The notes beneath the pieces were generated by a model. The model worked only from the letters and a program-made list of their open reading frames with translations. It searched no databases and had not been told where the DNA came from. DNA of 64,000 nt from Paraburkholderia nodosa DSM 21604. Its GTDB lineage: Bacteria; Pseudomonadota; Gammaproteobacteria; Burkholderiales; Burkholderiaceae. Numbering within the stretch: position 1 is the first letter of the stretch; the number at the start of each line of letters is the position of its first letter. Below, piece after piece: positions 26,648-35,578 of the stretch. The position numbers were made by a program, and so were the translations under genes. The stretch covers positions 62,001 to 126,000 of the forward strand of contig NZ_JAFA01000019.1 in assembly GCF_000519185.1 (NCBI RefSeq), given 5' to 3'.

Positions 26648-27403
26648 TCAGACGAGCTTTTCGAGCCTGGATTTCTGGCGCCGGTACTCAAGCAACAGAC
26701 CGTCAAAGAGCGCGTCAAGCGCTTTGACGAGTTCCGCGTTGATCGCCTCAAATTCCTTCTTGCGTCTGGCGGTGAATTTCTTCACCATTTGGCTCCGGAG
26801 GTGCACAAGGTTTTTGTATGGGAATTTATGATCGTCACCCCATGTCTCTTTTGTTTGCATATACAGCAGTTCAATCCTGCGTAATTCCGGGTCCATGTGC
26901 GAGTGGCGATGGATGAGCTTGTGCCGCTCCTGCTCTTCATTTTTGGTGGCCTTCTTAACAGCCTTCAAGAGCTTAGGCACCTCGGTACGCGAGACGTGCA
27001 GGTTGCTCACGATGGCACTGTGGTTCACCAACTCGTCCGACATACAAATGTGAAAAACCGCATTTGTGAGCTGCAAGCACCTGTCGTACACCGAGACCAT
27101 GCGGATCAGATAGTTCTCGACGTTATATAGGAGGTGGTGAGATTTTTTGACCCCAGCGTCAGTCGCTTTCCTGCCGTACGTGAAGTCCGTCATAAAGTGC
27201 ACTGCCTGATGAAGCTGTCCAACCCAGCCGAGCGCGTGCGCTAGTGAAAACCCAACACGAGTCACGTAGAACTGAAGCTCATCAAGCGTCGTGTTCTCAT
27301 CCAACTCATCAGTGAGCTTTAGCCCGAGAGCGTCTTGGACAGCGATACTATCCCGCACGGCTTCGCTGAACAGTGGGTGCTGATGCAGATCGTCGAGAGT
27401 CAT
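26648..27403 (-). CDS. HEPN-like protein with an R-x4-H motif
   Basis: 251 residues, predicted mainly helical. The stretch E-R-H-K-L-I-H-R-H at 159-167 contains Arg160-x4-His165, the R(x4-6)H signature of HEPN ribonucleases. The upstream Y-D-R-C-L-Q-L-T-N-A-V-F-H-I resembles Cthe_2314-like HEPN proteins. The C-terminal third is Lys/Arg-rich and could contact RNA. It sits 92 bases before the AbiV-like gene, same strand. No antitoxin-like partner of the MNT type is seen next to it. Function inferred: RNA cleavage in defence or stress. Confidence 0.7.
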   Translation of the reverse strand: MTLDDLHQHPLFSEAVRDSIAVQDALGLKLTDELDENTTLDELQFYVTRVGFSLAHALGWVGQLHQAVHFMTDFTYGRKATDAGVKKSHHLLYNVENYLIRMVSVYDRCLQLTNAVFHICMSDELVNHSAIVSNLHVSRTEVPKLLKAVKKATKNEEQERHKLIHRHSHMDPELRRIELLYMQTKETWGDDHKFPYKNLVHLRSQMVKKFTARRKKEFEAINAELVKALDALFDGLLLEYRRQKSRLEKLV

Positions 27404-27602
27404 GTTAGCTGTACGTTTTCTGGCATTTTTTTGGCTCTGGTCGCTCGGTCGGGGCGCGTCAAAAGTCGGATCGCCGCTCGCGAGGCCCCCCTCTGCCTTT
27501 CTTTCGGAGAAATGCGACTTTTCGCCAGGGGTTCCGACCGGCTGCCGCTCTAGGCTAGCGGCTCTTGCGGTCGGCAGCGGACTCCCTCACTTGGGCGAGA
27601 CC
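27404..27602. other. spacer between two HEPN-like genes
   Basis: About 200 bases, no gene found. It probably holds the promoter of the leftward HEPN gene at 26648-27403. Confidence 0.35.
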
Positions 27603-28118
27603 TTACAGTCCTACTCCGACGATGATTTTGCCGATCTTCGGGATCTCGATAGTCCCCGGTGCCGGTGGTCTGGAAGCGAGTTCTCGGATACTGCGTTGCG
27701 CCGCGACTTCAGCACCTACCGCATCCGCCAGTGACGACAGGTCACGTCGCATCCGGGAAGTGGACGCTGTATTGAATGATCGCTCGGAATAGCGGAACTG
27801 ATACTCGGAGTGACCGCTTCGCATGAGCGACACCAGATAGCGCAGTGCCCGTTGGTTCGTGATGGTCATCGTCAGTCCGCGGGCTTCACAGGCCCGATGA
27901 AGCTCCACGAGGTCATGACTGTACTGGCGCAATTCCTTCTGGTCGACTCCCTTGAGCGCCAGAAACGCCTTCATGAATAACTCGGCTGCGTGAGAGTAGA
28001 GAAAACACGTGGGCAGGTGGAGTTCCTTTTCACCTGACAGATTGTCCAGAAGAACATCGCCCGAGCGCTGGTATTGCAGGCCGAGTTCATACAGGTTGAA
28101 TCCCGCATTACTTGTCAT
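27603..28118 (-). CDS. HEPN-domain-like protein
   Basis: 171 residues. The segment L-P-T-C-F-L-Y-S-H-A-A-E-L-F-M-K-A-F-L-A-L (two helices, residues about 35-56) followed by Y-S-H-D-L-V-E-L-H-R-A-C is the usual HEPN arrangement in which a histidine-aspartate-leucine segment follows the loop. It lacks an obvious R-x4-6-H, so it may be a binding rather than a nuclease member. First of the three leftward HEPN genes; its start at 28118 borders the 500-base spacer before the integrase. Confidence 0.7.
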   Translation of the reverse strand: MTSNAGFNLYELGLQYQRSGDVLLDNLSGEKELHLPTCFLYSHAAELFMKAFLALKGVDQKELRQYSHDLVELHRACEARGLTMTITNQRALRYLVSLMRSGHSEYQFRYSERSFNTASTSRMRRDLSSLADAVGAEVAAQRSIRELASRPPAPGTIEIPKIGKIIVGVGL

Positions 28119-28575
28119 CTTCGCCGCCTGTCTGAGTTCATCTCTCGGGCAATTATACGGACCCTACGAAAGAGCCCCGCCCCCGCGCGGGGGCAGAAGG
28201 ACACGAGCCGATGTGCGGCAACGGATCGTAAGGACTCTTCGACGCCAGCGAGGGCGGACATCCGCAGTCACGCAGATGTGGATGGCTGAAGATCGGCCTG
28301 AAGCTGCCTTACGAAGGGCGACACCTGAGCGTCAGCAATGGCCGACAACTCGCCGCCCGGGACACCGCGTAAATGACCCTTCCCGTTTGCGACCTGCCAT
28401 CGCCCTTGCGTGCGTCGCAACTCCGCACCAGATCGAAGCATCTCCCGCGTCGCCCCTCAGAACTCGTTCACCAGACGCAATGGCGGTTACGCTGAACGGG
28501 TCGCGCCAGTTCGATGCAAGCGCAGCAGCCCATTCCGGATCGTTTCCTCCTGCGTGCCAGATGGATCAAAGATGC
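28119..28575. other. spacer between HEPN genes and the integrase
   Basis: About 460 bases without a supported gene. It includes a perfect palindrome GCCCCCGC/GCGGGGGC (28179-28194), close before the HEPN start, and an imperfect CATCCGCA...TGTGGATG inverted pair around 28258-28283. Rightward frames here run into the integrase gene but have no recognisable protein content. Confidence 0.35.
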
Positions 28576-28603
28576 ATTTGCGATAAATCGCCTTATCGCA
28601 AAT
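28576..28603. repeat. dif-like 28-bp palindrome (11-6-11), candidate integrase core or operator
   Basis: Left arm ATTTGCGATAA at 28576-28586, central ATCGCC, right arm TTATCGCAAAT at 28593-28603. The arms are perfectly complementary. Two 11-bp arms around 6 bp is the arrangement of XerCD dif and plasmid dif sites, and the inner TAA/TTA ends match theirs. It lies 27 bases before the integrase start codon, so it may be the recombination core, the integrase's autoregulatory operator, or both. Confidence 0.6.
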
Positions 28604-28630
28604 ACCTTTTACACGACCTAAACTGCTTCC

Positions 28631-30403
28631 ATGCAAACCACTCCTGTCCCGGCCACCGGACAGGGGAACGGCCCGCGCCACGCCACGCCCGCTGCCCTGC
28701 CCGACCTTCCCGACCTCGCCTCGCTCGCCGCGCTGCGCGCCTGGCATGAAGGGCTCACGGCGCGCGAGGCCGTCACGCGCTACCTCGCCCACGCCCGCAA
28801 CGACGGCCAGCCCTCGCGCGGCGTGATCGCCCGCATCCGGCGGCAGCTCGTCGCGTGCGCCCGCGCACGCCAGCGCGACGACCTCCTCCCGCTCTTCACC
28901 GGTCCTGCCGCAGACCGCACGCAGTGCGCCGCGTCCATCGTGACGGCGCTCGATGCGCTGCGCACCACCCGACTCCCGGAGCCGCAACCTGCCGACCCCG
29001 TCGGCCGCTGGCTCATTCCACGGACCGCGCGCGCCCTCGCCGCCGCCGGGATCGGCACGCTCGGGGAACTGATCCTCTTCATGCTGCGCCGGCGCCGCTG
29101 GTGGCAGCCGGTACCAGGACTGGGAGCAGCCGGCGCCCAGGCGGTCACGGCGTGGTTCGACGCGCACCCGGAACTCACGCGGCACGCCGCTCAGGTGATC
29201 GCGCACAGTCAGGGCACGGGGCAGCTGCTCCCCGTCTGGTCCCTCGCGTCGCTGTCCGCGGCGCTGGACGGCTCACAGGGCCGCTATCGCGCACCACGTG
29301 AAACGTGCGGCCTTGCAGCCACAACGGATGCCGAAGCGGTTGCGGCGTGGCTCGCTCTGCACGAACCGGCGCATACGGTGCGCGCCTACCGGCGCGAAGC
29401 CGAGCGGCTGCTGCTGTGGGCGGTCGTCGAGCGGCGCCTGCCGCTCTCCTCGCTGACCACCGAGGATGCGACCGCGTACCGTACCTTCCTCCGGCGCCCT
29501 GTCCCCGCCACGCGCTGGGTCGGTCCACCCTGCCCGCGCATCTCGCCCGCGTGGCGACCGTTCGCGCGGGGACTCTCGCCGCGCTCCGCGGCGTACGCGC
29601 TGGCCGTCCTGCGCGCGCTCTTTGCCTGGCTGGTCGACCAGCACTACGTCGTCATCAATCCGTTCGCCGGCGTCACGATACGCGGCGCCCGTCCGCGCAC
29701 GCCCTTCGATACCGCACGGGCACTCGATGTCCGCGAGTGGCAGACCGTCCGAGGTTTCGCCAGCAGGCTTGAGCGTCATGGCTGGACGGTGCCCGCCGCA
29801 CAGCGCCTGCGTTTCGTGCTGGATTTTGGCTATGCAACGGGTCTGCGGGCGAATGAGTTCGTGACTGCGACGCTCGGCGACGTGGAGCGGGACCCGCGTG
29901 GCGGGTGGTGGCTTGAGGTGACCGGCAAGGGTGCGAAATCCGGGCGCGTCGCGCTCCCGCCACTCGCAAGAATCGTCATGCGCCAGTACCTGAAGGAGCG
30001 GCGACTGCCGGTCACCCGCCCCCGCTGGGACCCATCGACGCCACTGCTCGCCTCGATCAACCGCAGCGAAATGACAGGCCAGCGACGTGCACAGGATGCG
30101 TCCGGTGAGCACAGCATCAGCGCGGCACGGCTGCGACAGATGATGGGTGAGGTTTTCAGGGAAGCAGCGGAGTATGTGAAGCCCCGCAATCCGGCGCTCG
30201 CGGCAAGGCTCCAGCGCGCAAGTCCCCACTGGCTGCGCCACACGCACGCCACGCATGCGCTCAATGCCGGCGTTGAGCTAGTGGCCGTGCGCGACAATCT
30301 TCGGCACGCTTCGATTGCGACGACTTCGACCTACCTGCACGGAAACGACAGGCGCCGCGCGCATCAGGTCGGCGCGGCATTCGGACGCCCCTCCTCGCGG
30401 TAG
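28631..30403 (+). CDS. tyrosine recombinase / phage-type integrase with DUF3701 N-terminal domain
   Basis: 590 residues. Residues about 25-215 match the DUF3701 domain found on large Burkholderiales integrases; 235-345 is a SAM-like core-binding domain; 365-580 is the catalytic domain. Active-site residues are visible: Arg406 (G-L-R-A-N-E), a lysine near 433-436, His533 and Arg536 (H-W-L-R-H), His559 (R-H-A-S-I) and Tyr568 (T-Y-L-H). All are intact, so it should be active. No clear ribosome site precedes the ATG. Its composition is much richer in G+C than the genes on both sides, suggesting a different origin from the cargo. Confidence 0.93.
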   Translation: MQTTPVPATGQGNGPRHATPAALPDLPDLASLAALRAWHEGLTAREAVTRYLAHARNDGQPSRGVIARIRRQLVACARARQRDDLLPLFTGPAADRTQCAASIVTALDALRTTRLPEPQPADPVGRWLIPRTARALAAAGIGTLGELILFMLRRRRWWQPVPGLGAAGAQAVTAWFDAHPELTRHAAQVIAHSQGTGQLLPVWSLASLSAALDGSQGRYRAPRETCGLAATTDAEAVAAWLALHEPAHTVRAYRREAERLLLWAVVERRLPLSSLTTEDATAYRTFLRRPVPATRWVGPPCPRISPAWRPFARGLSPRSAAYALAVLRALFAWLVDQHYVVINPFAGVTIRGARPRTPFDTARALDVREWQTVRGFASRLERHGWTVPAAQRLRFVLDFGYATGLRANEFVTATLGDVERDPRGGWWLEVTGKGAKSGRVALPPLARIVMRQYLKERRLPVTRPRWDPSTPLLASINRSEMTGQRRAQDASGEHSISAARLRQMMGEVFREAAEYVKPRNPALAARLQRASPHWLRHTHATHALNAGVELVAVRDNLRHASIATTSTYLHGNDRRRAHQVGAAFGRPSSR

Positions 30404-30568
30404 TAGCGCTTTACGCCAAGACGCCATTATCTTCGTGTTGGAGGGCTTTATCGTCTCCGAGTGAGTCTAAGTTTTGGCTTTCCATTTTTCCTCTGGATCG
30501 CGTTACACAAAGACGGTCAGAGCGACAATCAGGCACTGTGGAATCGTCGTGCCGGAGCACCTAGCCTA

Positions 30569-31309
30569 TTACCCCTCGACGGATAGCCGTAGCAACCGGC
30601 CAAGATTTTGCCTTAACTGCTCTCCGACTTCGTCTGGCGGCACGCCCCAAATCGCCGATAGAGGAGTTCGTACGGACCACGCATCCCACGGTTGCAGTTG
30701 CAGCCCACCGATGCTTGCAAACGGGCCGTCGGTTTCCGGTAGCACTCGGTTCGAGGGCATTCGCGCCACCAGTGCCCGCCCCTTCGCTCCCTTGAGCATC
30801 GCGGGCCCAACGCTAAACCAGCAACCGATGCGAACAGCAGTCTCAAGTTCGGCGAAGCCACCCGAGAACCAATGAAGCACCGGTAAGCCGGCATGTTTCG
30901 TCGTCGCTAACAGTTCCACGACTCGACGTTCGGCACCGCGCGAATGAATGCTCATCACCCTTCCTTGCCACCGCCCACATTCCGCGAGGGCGGCCTGAAA
31001 GATGGATTCCTGCACCGAAAGAGAGTCTCGAAATCTGGTGGAACCATCCATCCCAATTTCGCCAACAAAGCACGCGTGAGAGATTCCCTCGATGAGGTCG
31101 CCCAACTCTCCTTGCTTAGCGACGGCCACCTCTGGATGCAGGCCGATCCCAACCTTGATGTTCTTCAGTCCGAGAAACACACGTGACGTTGCCCGATAGG
31201 CACGCGGACTCGTAGTAACCACGAGCGTAAACTCATTTCTCCTGTTCACCTCCTGCGCGAGCTTGAGGCCATCGGGGTACAGGTCAAGGTGAGAATGGAA
31301 GTCAATCAC
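30569..31309 (-). CDS. qatD: QatD, TatD-like metal-dependent nuclease
   Basis: 246 residues of the TatD fold. Metal ligands are in order: His5 and His7 (H-S-H), His58 (G-L-H-P-E), Glu84 (G-E-I-G-M-D), His122 (S-I-H-S), His146 (L-H-W-F-S-G) and Asp194 (E-T-D-G-P). Short for a housekeeping TatD and placed as the fourth gene of a qatABCD unit, with its ATG overlapping the qatC stop by four bases. In the Qat system (QueC-like-associated ATPase, QatB, QatC, TatD) all four proteins are needed for phage resistance; QatD's substrate is not established. Confidence 0.9.
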   Translation of the reverse strand: MIDFHSHLDLYPDGLKLAQEVNRRNEFTLVVTTSPRAYRATSRVFLGLKNIKVGIGLHPEVAVAKQGELGDLIEGISHACFVGEIGMDGSTRFRDSLSVQESIFQAALAECGRWQGRVMSIHSRGAERRVVELLATTKHAGLPVLHWFSGGFAELETAVRIGCWFSVGPAMLKGAKGRALVARMPSNRVLPETDGPFASIGGLQLQPWDAWSVRTPLSAIWGVPPDEVGEQLRQNLGRLLRLSVEG

Positions 31310-32592
31310 AGGATTTGTTCTTGCCGCAATAGCACGCCCAGTTCCGCGAAGCCACGCTCCACGACGCCTTCAAACTCCCTTCGACGGCCGGACTCTGCAA
31401 AGGACAGCTGACCGGCGGTGATGGAGCGGACGCCGTTCAACTCGACCTTCAGGACGGCACCCGCTACAGCACCGATGTCGTTGGGGTCGTCTTCCAGTTG
31501 TGCGTTTCGAAGATGCGGATACTTGTACGTTGTGTCGTCGGGGAGGTTAGCCCGAATGAATGACGCGCGGCGAACCAAACATGGAACGCACCGACCGCAA
31601 TGTTTATAGCCGTTTCGAACGAAGCGGCCGCAACTCGTGGAGTCCGACGCGACCTCGGCTAACAGTGCAGGAGCGCGGCATCCGGCCATCATCTCGCCCT
31701 TGGTCATCGCCGCATAAGGAAGACGCAGCACAGCTGGAATCCCAAGCTCATCCCACAACGCTTGCAAACGCGCCATGAACACCGGATGCGTGGTCTTGGT
31801 ACTGAGGCTTCCAACTCGACCTGGGTTGAGTGGTACGTTTAAGCTGATAAGACCGTTCTCTGGGACGAAGACTTCGACGGGTCTCTGCAATTCTCTGCTC
31901 TCAATCGCAAGATGGTCTGCAGCGACCGCCGCGAACGCGAAGAAGCCAATGGACCGCCCGCGCGTTGAACCTTCAATATCATCCACCTTCGTACGGATGT
32001 TCTGATTCCATTGCAGATGCCGGCCGCTCCCGCCCAGTCTGCTCGCAAAGGCGCTCTGAGTCTCCTTGTCGCCTTTGGCGGTTTGGGAGACGAGCAACGG
32101 ACGCCGACCTTCTTCTGTCAGGTCCAGCGCTCCCACAAGGCTGTCCAGGCCGCCGGATAGCAAGCAAACGCAGTCAGCATCGAAGAAGGCGCCCACCTTC
32201 GGCCTCGGAGGCGGATAGCCGCCATCGGCAAAGGTAAGCCTCCAGAAGTCGCCAGTTAGAAACCGCAAGGCCTCTTCAATCTTCGCAGTCAGCGCCTGGT
32301 ATGGCTCAGGCTCGTAGAGCACCACTTCAAGCTCTATCTGCCGTGTCCAGCCGTCCGGACTTAGCGCACGCTCAAGGACGTTGTCAGCCGCGTTCACCGC
32401 CAGCGCCAGTGTCAGGAAGTCCCAGCTCCGGGCGCTCGGCGAAACTCCGGAGGCGCAGATGTCCTTGATGAGCGCCGTTCCAACCGTGCTCACATCCCCC
32501 AAACCATCGTGGTCGTACATTGAAACGTAGTCGACTCCGAACTCTCGGTCGGCAGGAATGCAATCTTTGGGGCCACAAAACACGCGCGTCAT
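31306..32592 (-). CDS. qatC: QatC, QueC-like PP-loop protein
   Basis: 428 residues. An S-G-G-L-D-S-L PP-loop at 146-152 binds ATP, and Cys321, Cys332, Cys335 and Cys338 form the C-x10-C-x2-C-x2-C zinc site of QueC. An extra N-terminal region of about 140 residues, absent from QueC, is normal for QatC. QueC makes 7-cyano-7-deazaguanine; in Qat systems the related enzyme acts in defence, possibly by modifying a protein or nucleotide. It overlaps qatB and qatD by four bases each, so translation is coupled. Confidence 0.93.
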   Translation of the reverse strand: MTRVFCGPKDCIPADREFGVDYVSMYDHDGLGDVSTVGTALIKDICASGVSPSARSWDFLTLALAVNAADNVLERALSPDGWTRQIELEVVLYEPEPYQALTAKIEEALRFLTGDFWRLTFADGGYPPPRPKVGAFFDADCVCLLSGGLDSLVGALDLTEEGRRPLLVSQTAKGDKETQSAFASRLGGSGRHLQWNQNIRTKVDDIEGSTRGRSIGFFAFAAVAADHLAIESRELQRPVEVFVPENGLISLNVPLNPGRVGSLSTKTTHPVFMARLQALWDELGIPAVLRLPYAAMTKGEMMAGCRAPALLAEVASDSTSCGRFVRNGYKHCGRCVPCLVRRASFIRANLPDDTTYKYPHLRNAQLEDDPNDIGAVAGAVLKVELNGVRSITAGQLSFAESGRRREFEGVVERGFAELGVLLRQEQIL

Positions 32593-33410
32593 AAGTCCGC
32601 CTCAAAGAGTTCGAAGGTCATCTTCAGGGTCTCCTGGAAGATAGCATCCAGATCCGCTCTCGTCGGGTTCGGCTTGGTGCCGCGAAGCAAGTCAAGGTGT
32701 TCGCCAATTTCTAACTTGACGAAGAGGCGCATTTCGCGCTCGCGCTGGACCGCGGTAGTCGGGTCGACCTTCGCACTCTCCAAAAGAGGTCCAAGGTCAA
32801 AGCAGAGACGATGAGTTACCTCCGACGCGAGGTAATACTTCATGAGTTCCCAGATGTCGGTCGTCTGCAGATGCATGAGGTCTACATCTGGATTTTCCAC
32901 GACAAGCTCCATCAGGGCCGACGCCATTGAATCACGAAGCGCCTCTTCATCTGCACTGCCGCCCGGCGGAGAAAGCTCCCGAACAATGGCGTCCACGATG
33001 TCATCCGCGGTCGGATCGCTCCTTTGCAGATCCTCAACCCACTGTCGCGCCTCAACGGAGCTGCCGTGGCTGATCGCGTTGAGGAAGGAGAAGAGCTCTG
33101 CGCCTGCCCGCGTCGAGGCGCGCATTCTGGTCGACGCAGCGCCGGCTCCTCCGCTGCCCTTACGCGAGTAGTGTCCGATAGCATTCCGGAGGCTATCGGT
33201 GTCGCCACTCTTGATGAACTTTTTTAGCTCTCGCCGCGCCTCAGCGAAGCGAGCGGGCGGAGCGGTTCCGGGCGCGCCCTCAGGAGGAACTGGCTTTTCA
33301 TCCGAAGGCGGCACCGTATCGCCTCCGAGCTCCTCGAGCACGTCGTCAAGCCAGGGAGGGTCTAAATTCACATTCGGGCCCGGCCCACTGCTTGAAGTCG
33401 AAGTTCCCAT
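32589..33410 (-). CDS. qatB: QatB
   Basis: 273 residues. The N-terminal segment of about 60 residues is Gly/Ser/Pro-rich (G-T-S-T-S-S-S-G-P-G-P-N) and includes W-L-D-D-V-L-E-E-L; the rest is helical, with R-E-L-K-K-F-I-K-S-G and later M-T-F-E-L-F-E at the end. The family has no assigned activity. Recognition here rests on position between qatA and qatC and on the Gly-rich N-terminus, as in described Qat loci. Its ATG overlaps the qatA stop by one base. Confidence 0.85.
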   Translation of the reverse strand: MGTSTSSSGPGPNVNLDPPWLDDVLEELGGDTVPPSDEKPVPPEGAPGTAPPARFAEARRELKKFIKSGDTDSLRNAIGHYSRKGSGGAGAASTRMRASTRAGAELFSFLNAISHGSSVEARQWVEDLQRSDPTADDIVDAIVRELSPPGGSADEEALRDSMASALMELVVENPDVDLMHLQTTDIWELMKYYLASEVTHRLCFDLGPLLESAKVDPTTAVQREREMRLFVKLEIGEHLDLLRGTKPNPTRADLDAIFQETLKMTFELFEADL

Positions 33411-35296
33411 TACTTCCCTCCCTTGGACTTCTTGAGATATGTTTTGACCTGCTCATTCGATTCAGGGTCGTCGCGCCAGTCTCCAAGCAGAAGCGTTGCC
33501 CACGGCTTGTTCTTCAGCTTGGGGAGGATCGCTACGGGCCTCTGAGCCGGGGGGATTTCCTCCAGGGCCTGCACAAACTGACCTCCCAGCTCAGGATGAG
33601 CTTCGGTGCAGTTCAGGCAGCGCAAAAGGTCTACGGTGTCCCACTGGCTATCTCGAGCCTTTCGAATGACCCTAGTGAGGATACGCGATACGTCCGCCTG
33701 GGCGAGCGCCGTGAGTTGGCTTACCAGGAGAATGGAGACTTCCTTTGCCTCCATCGTCGCTTCCAGAAGCCGCTTAGCCTCCTCAGAAAGCTCGTCATAG
33801 GCCGCTAGCCCAAGTGAGCGGTCTCGACTCAGATGCAGAAGAGCTCGCAGATCCGAGCCTGCCAGACGAGGACTCAAGCGAACCCATTGCTGATAAAACG
33901 GCGTTGCCCAAGATGGGTGCGGGGGGACGTACTCCTGGTCCGCCTGCGCAGCAGCCTCTAGCGCTTCCAAAAACTCAGCCGTGCCGTCAAAGCTAGAAGC
34001 AACGGCTTTGACAAAAAATTCAAAGGCAGCTGGCGAAGCAACGCGCTCGAGTAACTGCACCTTCACCAATTGTTCGATGGCGATAGGCATACTCATCGCT
34101 TTCGCGATGGTCAGCCGAATCATGAGGTTATTCAGAAAACGCTTGATGAGTCGCGGATTGCCGGCAATATCGCTCGCGCTCACCAACAGCGGTGCAAGCT
34201 GGTCTGCGATATCCAGCGAGCTCGCGATGCTCTTAGCCTCGCCGCCATACCCCGTTGCCAATTCGCCACGCGTGATGCCCTTTCCCCACGCGGTCTTCAG
34301 AAGTTGCAGAAGCGCGTGCTGCCCTTGCGCCTGGGCCTGCGAAGTCAGTTGCCCTTGCCGCACGGCCAGCTCAGCCATCAGCAATGCGAGGTACACCTTC
34401 ACCTCGTTCACACCGAGTCGAGGTACTTTAAGCGGAATCTGAATGAGCTTGTCGAAGTAGCTCGTCACCAGCCCGCTCTCGATATCGACGCCGGCAAAGT
34501 GCGCGCGGATCGCGCCACGAATCATGCTTTCATCCGCTGCGATTACGAAGGCCGAGTTCTTTACGTGCAGCAAAAGGCGCATGGCCTCTAAGGTTGCGAT
34601 GGCAGTGTGTGGGAGGCAGCGGTCCAGGTCGTCGACAAACACCACCAGAGTGACACCCATGTCAGCGAGCAGCTTTGCGAAGGTATCCCTGAGCGCGTCA
34701 ATTTCCTTGGGTAGCGAGTCTTCCTGACGCTCAGCGATCAGCTCCTTCAACTCTGGCTTGAGATCATCGTAGGCATCCCTCAGTGCTTTCAGCTGCTCAT
34801 CCCTCTTCGCCTCGTCAGATAGGCCCTTTACGAATCCAGTCGCCGCGCCGATGAAAGCACCAAAAGGGCCGCCGGCGACAGAGCCAACGCCAGCGTGCGA
34901 GAACATCGGTGCGGCTATGCGCGCCACCTTCAGCAGCCGAACACGTTTCGCGAAATCTAGCGCTTTGTCGACAAACGTCTTGCGCTTTTGCGCCTCATCG
35001 AGCAGCCGGTCAGAGACCGCCTGCAGGAGTGCCTGGCGCGCATCCTCATACCCTTGATAGAGCCATGCGTTGAACTCGATAACGATATAGGCACTAAAAC
35101 CAGAGTTATCCTTCACCTCTCCGGTTTCGAGGTCAGCCTTGGTCAACTTTACGAGTGTCGACTTGCCAGCCCCCCAACCGCCCGACACGCCAATGGTCAG
35201 CGGTGCGCCGCCCGCCTGTCGAATTAAATCCGCTGCCGCGCGCGCAACCACCCCGAAGTTAAGCAAGTCAACTTCGGCTTCAATGTCGTGCCACAT
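33410..35296 (-). CDS. qatA: QatA, KAP-family P-loop ATPase
   Basis: 628 residues. Walker A G-G-W-G-A-G-K-S-T at 39-47 (Lys45) and Walker B L-V-V-F-V-D-D-L-D-R-C at 217-227 define a KAP NTPase; a Gly/Ala-rich hydrophobic segment at about 128-157, inserted between the Walker motifs as in KAP proteins, may be membrane-associated. GAGGGG lies ten bases before the ATG. It is the first and longest gene of the qat set and presumably powers or senses in the complex. It starts 33 bases after the short gene at 35330. Confidence 0.93.
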   Translation of the reverse strand: MWHDIEAEVDLLNFGVVARAAADLIRQAGGAPLTIGVSGGWGAGKSTLVKLTKADLETGEVKDNSGFSAYIVIEFNAWLYQGYEDARQALLQAVSDRLLDEAQKRKTFVDKALDFAKRVRLLKVARIAAPMFSHAGVGSVAGGPFGAFIGAATGFVKGLSDEAKRDEQLKALRDAYDDLKPELKELIAERQEDSLPKEIDALRDTFAKLLADMGVTLVVFVDDLDRCLPHTAIATLEAMRLLLHVKNSAFVIAADESMIRGAIRAHFAGVDIESGLVTSYFDKLIQIPLKVPRLGVNEVKVYLALLMAELAVRQGQLTSQAQAQGQHALLQLLKTAWGKGITRGELATGYGGEAKSIASSLDIADQLAPLLVSASDIAGNPRLIKRFLNNLMIRLTIAKAMSMPIAIEQLVKVQLLERVASPAAFEFFVKAVASSFDGTAEFLEALEAAAQADQEYVPPHPSWATPFYQQWVRLSPRLAGSDLRALLHLSRDRSLGLAAYDELSEEAKRLLEATMEAKEVSILLVSQLTALAQADVSRILTRVIRKARDSQWDTVDLLRCLNCTEAHPELGGQFVQALEEIPPAQRPVAILPKLKNKPWATLLLGDWRDDPESNEQVKTYLKKSKGGK

Positions 35297-35329
35297 GTCG
35301 TTGTTCCCCTCAAGTGCTTCTATCTCTTT

Positions 35330-35557
35330 TCATTGGTATTTCCACACCGCAGGCAGATGGCCAAGCCTGATCTCGCAGCGTGGCTGGAGTACGTCAAGGC
35401 GCTTGAACGGCTGAATGCGCACAGTTGCAACTTGTCGATCTAACTCAACCTTTAGGCCAGCTTTACGAGCGACAACAACCGTTCGTCGCTCGCGTGCAAC
35501 GTCAATGCAGATCGCGCTTTCTACGGTGTAACCTTTCGCGCAGACCTTAATCGCCAC
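35330..35557 (-). CDS. short hypothetical protein between the PRTase-TOPRIM gene and qatA
   Basis: 75 residues from a GTG at 35557. It is wedged between the stop of the PRTase-TOPRIM gene (21 bases away) and qatA (33 bases away), same strand. The sequence is basic and beta-rich in look (T-V-V-V-A-R-K-A-G-L-K-V-E-L-D-R-Q-V-A) with no known motif. The nearest Shine-Dalgarno (AAGGA) is about 17 bases before the GTG, which is long, so either initiation is coupled to the gene before it or the frame is not translated. Confidence 0.45.
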   Translation of the reverse strand: MAIKVCAKGYTVESAICIDVARERRTVVVARKAGLKVELDRQVATVRIQPFKRLDVLQPRCEIRLGHLPAVWKYQ

Positions 35558-35578
35558 GACAAGTAAATATTCCCGTCC

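Noticed and set aside
28009..28749. Plus-strand frame running into the integrase gene
   Set aside because: Out of frame with the integrase and without any recognisable protein content.
30569..31309. Reading qatD as housekeeping tatD
   Set aside because: Translation is coupled to qatC and it sits in an accessory island; context fits Qat.
31306..32592. Reading qatC as a queuosine/preQ0 biosynthesis queC
   Set aside because: It is far longer than QueC and lies between qatB and qatD with no queD, queE or queF nearby.
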